NCBI GenBank assembly: GCA_018828825.1
Contig: JAHJUV010000018.1
Span: 1-10,685 of the forward strand
Length of the DNA: 10,685 bases
Source of the DNA: Planctomycetota bacterium
Lineage (GTDB): Bacteria > Planctomycetota > Phycisphaerae > Sedimentisphaerales > UBA12454
Reading direction: 5' to 3'
The notes under the pieces were generated by a model that was not told the origin of the DNA, searched no databases, and saw nothing but the letters and a program-made list of their open reading frames with translations. This document shows positions 1-4,792 of the stretch, in pieces; positions within the stretch are counted from its first letter, which is position 1, and every line of letters begins with the position of its first letter. The position numbers and the translations under genes were made by a program.

Positions 1-578
1 TGCTGAAGGACTTGCCCAAAGGCTCAAAAATCGGAACATCCAGCCTTCGCAGAAAGGCCCAGCTCTTGCACGCAAGAAGCGATTTGAAGTGCGAGCCGAT
101 AAGGGGCAACGTCCCGACGAGAATAAGTCAGGTCGAAAAGGGCCGGTTCGACGCCACTGTTCTTGCCTACCCCGGCGTCGAAAGGCTCGAATTAACCGAC
201 AAAGTTTCCTTCAGTTTCAACCCGACGCAATTTATTCCTGCCCCTGCCCAGGGTGCCATAGCCGTCCAGGCAGGGGCAGGCGATAATAAAGTTTTAAAAT
301 TGCTTGCCCAAATTGACGACAAACAATCGCGAATCACTTCCGATACGGAAAGGCTCGTCCTGCACAGAATAAAAGCAGGCTGTCACGCTCCGGCCGGTGT
401 ATTCGCACAAATTTCCGGAAGTGATATTACAGTTTACGCCTTTGTCTCCGACGACAGCGGACGCAAATTTATTAATCTCAAAAAACAGGGCACCGTAAAA
501 TCCGCTAAAAAAGTTGCCGAAAACCTGGCGGATGAGCTTTTAAAAGCCGGTGCTGGAAAGCTGCTTAATAATGAATAA
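1..578 (+). CDS. hemC: Hydroxymethylbilane synthase (porphobilinogen deaminase), 5'-truncated by the window edge
   Basis: This cytoplasmic enzyme joins four porphobilinogen molecules into the linear tetrapyrrole hydroxymethylbilane, the substrate of HemD encoded next door. The reading frame is already open at base 3, so the window starts inside the gene and roughly the first 100-plus residues (domain 1) are missing. Visible family signatures are GTSSLRRKAQ (the Arg pair binds substrate and cofactor carboxylates), IRGNVPTR, the PAPAQGAIAV stretch, and RIKAGCHAPAGVFA. The Cys of the last motif (bases 381-383) is the expected attachment point of the dipyrromethane cofactor. The C-terminal domain 3 follows and is complete. 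The TAA stop lies inside the start region of cobA-hemD (ATGAATAA, 8-bp overlap), so the two genes are probably translationally coupled. Family assignment is very secure; nothing can be said about promoter or start. Confidence 0.96.
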   Translation, partial: LKDLPKGSKIGTSSLRRKAQLLHARSDLKCEPIRGNVPTRISQVEKGRFDATVLAYPGVERLELTDKVSFSFNPTQFIPAPAQGAIAVQAGAGDNKVLKLLAQIDDKQSRITSDTERLVLHRIKAGCHAPAGVFAQISGSDITVYAFVSDDSGRKFINLKKQGTVKSAKKVAENLADELLKAGAGKLLNNE

Positions 579-2091
579 AAAACCGAAAATCTATATAATC
601 GGCGCAGGCCCCGGCAGCGGCGGCCTTATCAGCGTCCGCGCACTGCAAATCCTTCAGCGGGCAGATTGCGTCCTTTACGACAGACTCATCGGCCCCGAAT
701 TGCTGAACCTCGTCCCTAAAACTGCCGAGCTTCTCTACGTCGGAAAAGAACACACCGCACGCCCCCCGAAACAAAAAGACATAAACAGACTGATTATCAA
801 AAAATCTCGCATCCATAAAACCATTGTAAGGCTCAAGGGCGGCGATGCGATGATTTTCGGCAGGGCGACCGAAGAATTGAAATGCCTTATCAGCAATAAT
901 ATCGATTTTGAAATCATCCCCGGCATTACCGCCGCATCAGCCGCCGCCGCTTGTGCAGGCCTCGTCCTTACCGATAGAAACACTGCCTCAGCCGTAACAT
1001 TTATCACGGGCCATACTGCGGATGGCAAAGAAGTTGATATCGACTTCAAAAGCCTTGCAAAATTGAACGGCACAATCGTCTTTTATATGGCCGTTGGAAA
1101 TATGAAGCACATCTGCCATAGATTGGTTAAATCAGATCTTTCCGCCCATTGCAAAGCGACTGTCGTGGCAAACGCATCGCTGGCGAACCAGAAAATCGTC
1201 AAAGGCACCGTTGCCAATATCGCCGAAAAATGCGAGAAAAATAATATCACCCCGCCCGCCGTAATGATAATCGGCAAAAATTGTTTCAGCCGCCTCCAGC
1301 ATCGGCCATTGTTCGGCAAAAAAGTTTTAATGACCCGTGATTCAGTCGGCAACGCCGCCTTTGCCTGCAAACTCGCCGCACGCGGCGCCTGCGCTGTTAG
1401 CTGCCCGACCTTTGAAATTCACGACTTGACCGGCAAAAAAGAAGTTAAGCAGATTATTCCAAAGATAAAAAATTTCGATTGGGTCTTTTTTACAAGCCCC
1501 ACAGGCGTAAAATTATTTTTCGCCGCAACGAAAAGGTTAAATAAAGATTCCCGATTTTTCGCATCTGCAAAAATCGCCTGCATCGGCGCCGAAACTGCAA
1601 CCGCACTTGAAGATTTCAATATTAATGCCGATTTTGTGCCGAAAATTTTTACATCTGACAAACTGGCCAAAGGTTTCATAAAAAAATACAAACCCGCCGG
1701 CAAAAAGATATTGCTCCTCCGTTCCGCTCTTGCCGATTCTGTGTTGACTGCAAAACTCAAATCTGCAAAGGCAAAAGTTAAAACGGTTTCCATTTATACC
1801 GCCGAAAAGCTATCCCAAAACTGTCACCCTGAGCGAAGCGAAGGGTCTATCGACGAAAATATTGATTGGCTAACTTTTGCCAGCAGCTTTGCAGTCAAGT
1901 GTTTCTTTGAAGATATCGCTCCCGAAACCGTACGACAAATAAAAATCGCCTCAATTGGCCCAACCGTTACCGAAACTCTGAAAAAAATTGGCGTCAAACC
2001 GACAGTCCAGGCCAAAGAACATACGATCGATGGCCTTATAGAAGCAATGGAAAAAATTCGGTTAACCCCCACCCCTGTGGTGGGGGTTTAG
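571..2091 (+). CDS. cobA-hemD: Fused uroporphyrinogen-III C-methyltransferase / uroporphyrinogen-III synthase
   Basis: A 506-aa two-domain enzyme. Residues about 4-242 are the SAM-dependent uroporphyrinogen III methyltransferase (CobA/SUMT), with GAGPGS near the N-terminus, RLKGGDAMIFGR, the PGITAASAAAACAG stretch, and TASAVTFITGH. It makes precorrin-2 for siroheme or cobalamin. Residues about 252-500 are HemD, which cyclises hydroxymethylbilane to uroporphyrinogen III (GKKVLMTRD, FFTSPTGVKLFF, IACIGAETATAL, IASIGPTVTETL). The fusion therefore performs two successive steps after HemC. The ATG at 571 is chosen because it begins the CobA glycine-loop strand directly and overlaps the hemC stop; a TTG at 550 would only add MLESCLI. 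Two oddities: residues 418-426 read CHPERSEGS, a known repeat-derived peptide, inserted in a HemD surface region; and the last residues (TPTPVVGV) and the stop are encoded by a hairpin repeat. The frame is intact, so the protein is probably functional. Confidence 0.95.
   Translation: MNKKPKIYIIGAGPGSGGLISVRALQILQRADCVLYDRLIGPELLNLVPKTAELLYVGKEHTARPPKQKDINRLIIKKSRIHKTIVRLKGGDAMIFGRATEELKCLISNNIDFEIIPGITAASAAAACAGLVLTDRNTASAVTFITGHTADGKEVDIDFKSLAKLNGTIVFYMAVGNMKHICHRLVKSDLSAHCKATVVANASLANQKIVKGTVANIAEKCEKNNITPPAVMIIGKNCFSRLQHRPLFGKKVLMTRDSVGNAAFACKLAARGACAVSCPTFEIHDLTGKKEVKQIIPKIKNFDWVFFTSPTGVKLFFAATKRLNKDSRFFASAKIACIGAETATALEDFNINADFVPKIFTSDKLAKGFIKKYKPAGKKILLLRSALADSVLTAKLKSAKAKVKTVSIYTAEKLSQNCHPERSEGSIDENIDWLTFASSFAVKCFFEDIAPETVRQIKIASIGPTVTETLKKIGVKPTVQAKEHTIDGLIEAMEKIRLTPTPVVGV
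1822..1851 (+). repeat. HPERSEGS-type palindromic repeat inside the HemD coding region
   Basis: The bases encode CHPERSEGS in frame, and the outer arms ACCCT/AGGGT pair imperfectly around GAGCGAAGCGA. The 14-mer GAGCGAAGCGAAGG (1831-1844) occurs in exact reverse complement at 7802-7815, inside an intergenic repeat block, which shows that this is a dispersed element and not enzyme sequence. CHPERSEGS peptides are known as translated dispersed repeats in many bacterial genomes. Confidence 0.8.
2064..2088 (+). repeat. Perfect 10-bp hairpin forming the 3' end of cobA-hemD
   Basis: The arms AACCCCCACC (2064-2073) and GGTGGGGGTT (2079-2088) flank the loop CCTGT. The element encodes the last residues of the protein, and its final T runs into the TAG stop (2089-2091). 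No run of T follows, and ahbC starts 13 bp later, so it looks more like a dispersed palindrome, or a processing/attenuation hairpin inside the operon, than a true terminator. Confidence 0.7.
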
Positions 2092-2104
2092 GGTTCCAAA
2101 ATTT

Positions 2105-3322
2105 ATGATTAACGTCTCAAGATTATATCTCGGCATCGAAAATTCATCGGACAGATTTCGCTATCATTCCGACAGCAAATCCGGCCCGATTGTTGTCTAT
2201 AACTGCACAAGCAAATGCAGTCAGAATTGCCTGCATTGTTACAGCAGCACCGCCGCAAATAGTGATGAATTAAATACCGCCCAGGCAAAACAGGTTTTAA
2301 CTCAACTTGCCGATGTTAAATGTCCCGTCGTCCTTTTCAGCGGCGGCGAACCTCTCGAAAGACCGGACATTTTCCAGCTTCTCGATTTTTCACATCGCCT
2401 CGGCATTCGTACCGTCCTTTCGACGAACGGAAATTTAATAGATTCCAAAATTGCCCAAAAACTTTTCGATACAGGTGTAAATTACGTCGGCGTTTCAATC
2501 GACGGCAATCAAAAAACCCACGAAGATTTCCGCGGCATACAGGGCAGCTTTGAAAAAGCGACCGCCGCCGTAAAATTTTGTAAGGCTGTGAATCTCAAAA
2601 CCGGCATCCGTTTCACAATTACAAATCGCAATTTTAATCAGATTAAATATATCTTTTCTCTCGCCGCACAATTGAATATCCAGAGAATCTGTTTTTACCA
2701 TTTGATTTCCGCAGGCCGCGCCGCAAAAAACAACCTCAAATGCACCAGCCCCCAAATCAGACTCGCCTTAAACGACATCCTCGATTGCTCGCAAGATTAT
2801 TCTTCAAAAGGAGTTACAGAAGTACTCACCGTCGGCAATCACGCCGACGGCCCGTTCATTTTGGACCGTCTCGAATGCCAGAATTCTCCGCTTTATGAAA
2901 AAAGTTTGAAATTGCTCGAAAAATTCGGAGGAAATAAAATCGGCACAAAAATTTTCGCAATCGACCCTGCCGGCAATGTCCACCCAGACCAGTTCTGGCA
3001 AAATTTCTCATTGGGAAATATTACAGACAAAAAATTGAAAGATATTCTTGCGACCTCTTTCAGTATATTTAATGACAAAACTGTCTTCGCGCCGCCCAGA
3101 TGCAAAAAATGCCGCTGGCTCAATATCTGCGGCTCTAATATGCGTTTCTTCGGCAGCGATTTAAATTCAAACTGGACTTTGGAACCGGATTGTTTCCTAA
3201 AAGATGAAGAAATACTGCCCCGTATCTTCAGGAGCTTTCTATTGGAAACCGATTTAACCAAATATAAAATCAAATCTCCCAATTCCACGGTTAGCCCCGC
3301 CAATACCTTGGCGGGGTCATAA
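2105..3322 (+). CDS. ahbC: Radical SAM protein of the AhbC/NirJ family (siroheme-dependent haem synthesis)
   Basis: A 405-aa radical SAM enzyme. C38-x3-C42-x2-C45 (CSQNCLHC) binds the SAM 4Fe-4S cluster, SGGEP (79-83) is the SAM glycine motif, and STNGN (106-110) and VSIDG (130-134) are later barrel strands. The C-terminal C333-x2-C336-x5-C342...C363 matches an auxiliary-cluster (SPASM/twitch-like) site. The NHADGP (245-250) and NVHPDQFW (291-298) signatures are those I associate with AhbC/NirJ, as is the N-terminal VSRLYLG. AhbC removes the two acetate side chains of 12,18-didecarboxysiroheme to give Fe-coproporphyrin III; NirJ acts in haem d1 synthesis. Placement after hemC and cobA-hemD fits haem made via siroheme. 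AhbD or a nirJ paralogue remain alternatives. The ATG at 2105 has only a weak upstream purine tract, consistent with coupling to cobA-hemD. The last residues (SPANTLAGS) are encoded by a hairpin repeat. Confidence 0.85.
   Translation: MINVSRLYLGIENSSDRFRYHSDSKSGPIVVYNCTSKCSQNCLHCYSSTAANSDELNTAQAKQVLTQLADVKCPVVLFSGGEPLERPDIFQLLDFSHRLGIRTVLSTNGNLIDSKIAQKLFDTGVNYVGVSIDGNQKTHEDFRGIQGSFEKATAAVKFCKAVNLKTGIRFTITNRNFNQIKYIFSLAAQLNIQRICFYHLISAGRAAKNNLKCTSPQIRLALNDILDCSQDYSSKGVTEVLTVGNHADGPFILDRLECQNSPLYEKSLKLLEKFGGNKIGTKIFAIDPAGNVHPDQFWQNFSLGNITDKKLKDILATSFSIFNDKTVFAPPRCKKCRWLNICGSNMRFFGSDLNSNWTLEPDCFLKDEEILPRIFRSFLLETDLTKYKIKSPNSTVSPANTLAGS
3295..3316 (+). repeat. Perfect 9-bp hairpin forming the 3' end of the ahbC-like gene
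   Basis: CCCCGCCAA (3295-3303) pairs with TTGGCGGGG (3308-3316) around TACC. It encodes part of the C-terminal SPANTLAGS, just before the TAA (3320-3322). A related but imperfect element lies at 3600-3632 (ACCCCGCCA...CCGGGGTCA), which supports a dispersed palindrome family and not conserved protein sequence. Confidence 0.7.
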
Positions 3323-3342
3323 AAATTCGTTTAGCCCCCAAA

Positions 3343-3388
3343 GCCCCCTCGCTTGCTTCGTAAGAAGCAGAGGGGGGCATACTTTTTT
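3343..3388 (+). terminator. Probable rho-independent terminator of the haem operon
   Basis: The outer arms GCCCCCT (3343-3349) and AGGGGGGC (3371-3378) enclose an inner hairpin GCTTC-gtaa-GAAGC (3355-3368). After a 4-base gap comes a run of six Ts (about 3383-3388). It sits 21 bp past the stop of the last haem gene. It may itself derive from a palindromic repeat, but the stem plus T-tract is what an intrinsic terminator needs. Confidence 0.55.
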
Positions 3389-3673
3389 GTCCACACCTTT
3401 CCCGTCATCCCCGTACTTGACCATCCGAAGCTTTAGCGAAGGTGGATGGCAGGGTTCGGTCATTGCGAGGCCGCAGCCGAAGCAATCTCATTTAACCCCC
3501 GCCATCCTGTCCGTTCGTAGCTCTTAGCGAAGACGGAAGCTCGTAGCGACGGCGGATGCCTTAGTGGCTATACAAAATTAAATCCGTGTCCGGAGTTCAC
3601 CCCGCCAGATGTGAAACTACTTCACCGGGGTCAATTCAAAACTAAAAATTTAAAATTTCACCCCCTTCCTCTG
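3389..3673. repeat. Gene-free spacer made of mosaic palindromic repeats
   Basis: No coding potential is seen. Recognisable pieces are: CCATCC...GGATGG arms at 3421-3449; TCATTGCGAG at 3460-3469 followed by GCCGCAGCCGAAGCAATCTCA, a common dispersed environmental-genome repeat whose first 10 bases recur at 7791-7800; TAGCTCTTAGCGAAGACGGA-like units at about 3518-3556; and ACCCCG...CGGGGT arms at 3600-3632 with an inner GTGAA...TTCAC. The arrangement looks like successive insertions of short palindromes into one another. Confidence 0.65.
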
Positions 3674-3731
3674 TACGCTCTACGCTATATGCTATATTCG
3701 CTTCACGCTTCACGAGATACGCTTCACGTTT
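3674..3731. repeat. Degenerate heptamer tandem repeat (ACGCTTC-like units)
   Basis: The stretch is built from about seven-base units such as TACGCTC, TACGCTA, CGCTTCA, CGCTTCA, CGAGATA, CGCTTCA. Similar units occur before the peroxiredoxin gene (CTCCACGCTTTACGCTTTA, 7939-7957). It ends immediately before the DUF3800 promoter. No protein is encoded. Confidence 0.6.
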
Positions 3732-3741
3732 ATCTAACCTC

Positions 3742-3770
3742 TTGACAGACAACCAAATAAAACCTATGAT
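3742..3770 (+). promoter_or_regulatory. Sigma70-type promoter of the DUF3800 gene
   Basis: A perfect -35 TTGACA (3742-3747), a 17-bp spacer, and TATGAT (3765-3770). Transcription would begin near 3777, giving a leader of about 21 nt before the ATG at 3798. The block 3732-3800 aligns without gaps to 4727-4795 in front of ileS (56 of 69 identical by hand count). Confidence 0.8.
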
Positions 3771-3797
3771 GTTTTGTTTTATCAGGGACTTAAAATA

Positions 3798-4565
3798 ATG
3801 TGTCAGGATAAGAAAAATTACAACCAAACGTCATTCGGTGATTATATTGTCTATGTTGATGAAAGCGGTGATCATGGACTTGGAAGTATAGACTCTGAAT
3901 ACCCGGTGTTTGTACTTATCTTCTGTATATTTCAAAAACAGCAATATATAGATAAAATTATCCCTCTTCTTGCACGGTTTAAAACAAAATTTTGGGGACA
4001 TGATGAGATCGTTCTGCACGAGCATGATATAAGAAAGCCAAAAGATGAATTCACAATTCTGATTGACAGAACCACAAGAGATGTATTTATCAGCGAATTA
4101 ACTCAGTTAATCGATAGCACATCTTTTACTATTATAGCATCTGTTATTGATAAAAATAAATTGGCAAGCCAATATAGCAACCCCGAAAATCCCTATGGGA
4201 TTTCGCTTGGATTCGGGCTTGAAAGAGTTTTCAGGCATCTTGACAATATCGGACAGGCAGACAGAATAACACCTGTTGTCGTGGAAAGAAGGGGCAAAAA
4301 AGAAGACGAACAGTTGGAATTATGTTTTAGGCGAATCTGTGATGGGGCCAACTATTTAAATAAAAAATTACCCTATGAACTTATTATGATCAATAAAAAG
4401 GCTAATTCGACCGGTTTGCAGATAGCCGATTTAACTGCTCGCCCTATCGGTATAAAGACACTTCGCCCAAACCAGCCTAATCGAGCTTATGATATTATTG
4501 CAAAAAAACTGAGACGAAGCCCACAAGGAGACATCAAGGGATGGGGATTAAAGGTGTTTCCATAA
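3798..4565 (+). CDS. DUF3800 family protein (putative RNase H-fold nuclease)
   Basis: A 255-aa protein with DUF3800 hallmarks: YVDESGD (19-25), the acidic strand motif at the start of an RNase H-like fold; HEHDIRK (74-80); VVVERRGKKEDE in the middle; and QIADLTA (208-214) near the C-terminus. The acidic residues are those expected for metal-dependent nuclease chemistry, but activity in this family is largely unproven and is inferred here. The ATG at 3798 is preferred over an in-frame TTG at 3774 because the latter lies upstream of the predicted transcription start; AGGGA sits 10 nt upstream of the ATG. The first residues (MCQDKK) weakly resemble those of IleRS (MTDDKK). It is a single-gene unit with its own promoter and hairpin, wedged between the haem operon and ileS, and looks more AT-rich than either by eye. 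DUF3800 genes often occur in mobile or defence-rich regions. No signal peptide or membrane segment is seen. Confidence 0.85.
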   Translation: MCQDKKNYNQTSFGDYIVYVDESGDHGLGSIDSEYPVFVLIFCIFQKQQYIDKIIPLLARFKTKFWGHDEIVLHEHDIRKPKDEFTILIDRTTRDVFISELTQLIDSTSFTIIASVIDKNKLASQYSNPENPYGISLGFGLERVFRHLDNIGQADRITPVVVERRGKKEDEQLELCFRRICDGANYLNKKLPYELIMINKKANSTGLQIADLTARPIGIKTLRPNQPNRAYDIIAKKLRRSPQGDIKGWGLKVFP

Positions 4566-4571
4566 AATAGC

Positions 4572-4603
4572 AAAGGGCTTCCGGAATTTTCCAGAAGCCC
4601 TTT
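4572..4603 (+). terminator. Terminator-like hairpin after the DUF3800 gene
   Basis: AAAGGGCTTC (4572-4581) pairs with GAAGCCCTTT (4594-4603), and a C/A mismatch and a GG/CC pair extend the stem around AATTTT. It begins 6 bp past the stop. There is no strong T-tract on the + strand beyond the TTT of the stem, so termination efficiency is uncertain, though the position is typical. Confidence 0.6.
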
Positions 4604-4736
4604 ACCGACCGGATATTTCCAGTCCATATATATATTATCGGTTATAAGAAAAGAATGTTCAAGGATTTTTTTAAAAAATTAACTTTTTTTCAAATATTCT
4701 TTTGTTCCTAAACCCTATCCCCTAACTTCTAACCCC

Positions 4737-4765
4737 TTGACAGTCCTGCAAATATAGACTATTAT
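4737..4765 (+). promoter_or_regulatory. Sigma70-type promoter of ileS
   Basis: TTGACA (4737-4742), a 17-bp spacer, TATTAT (4760-4765), with predicted initiation near 4772. The distance from the -35 to the ATG is 56 bp, identical to that of the DUF3800 promoter. The 20 bases ATCAGGGACTTAAAATAATG ending at the start codon (4776-4795) are exactly shared with 3781-3800. The leader is too short for a T-box. Upstream, 4700-4736 is a C-rich run of degenerate CTAACCC-like units. Confidence 0.8.
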
Positions 4766-4792
4766 GCCTTGTTCTATCAGGGACTTAAAATA

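Noticed and set aside
89..286. Second + strand open frame inside hemC
   Set aside because: It is an alternative frame of the verified HemC sequence with a low-complexity Arg/Pro-rich product.
735..2072. Long reverse-strand open frames opposite cobA-hemD
   Set aside because: They mirror the codon bias of a certain gene on the + strand, have no start signals or recognisable domains, and overlap it completely.
2064..2088. Intrinsic terminator between cobA-hemD and ahbC
   Set aside because: There is no T-tract after the stem and only 13 bp separate the genes, so an operon with an internal hairpin is more likely.
3460..3731. CRISPR array in the repeat-rich spacer
   Set aside because: Repeats are of different families, short and abutting; there are no equal-length spacers between identical direct repeats and no cas genes.
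3774..3797. TTG start giving MFYQGLKIM for the DUF3800 gene, and likewise 4769 for ileS
   Set aside because: The TTG lies upstream of or at the predicted transcription start; AGGGA positioned before the ATG fits better. The shared peptide is explained by duplicated leader DNA.
4600..4792. T-box or other riboswitch before ileS
   Set aside because: The predicted leader is only about 21 nt, and no specifier or antiterminator structure is visible.
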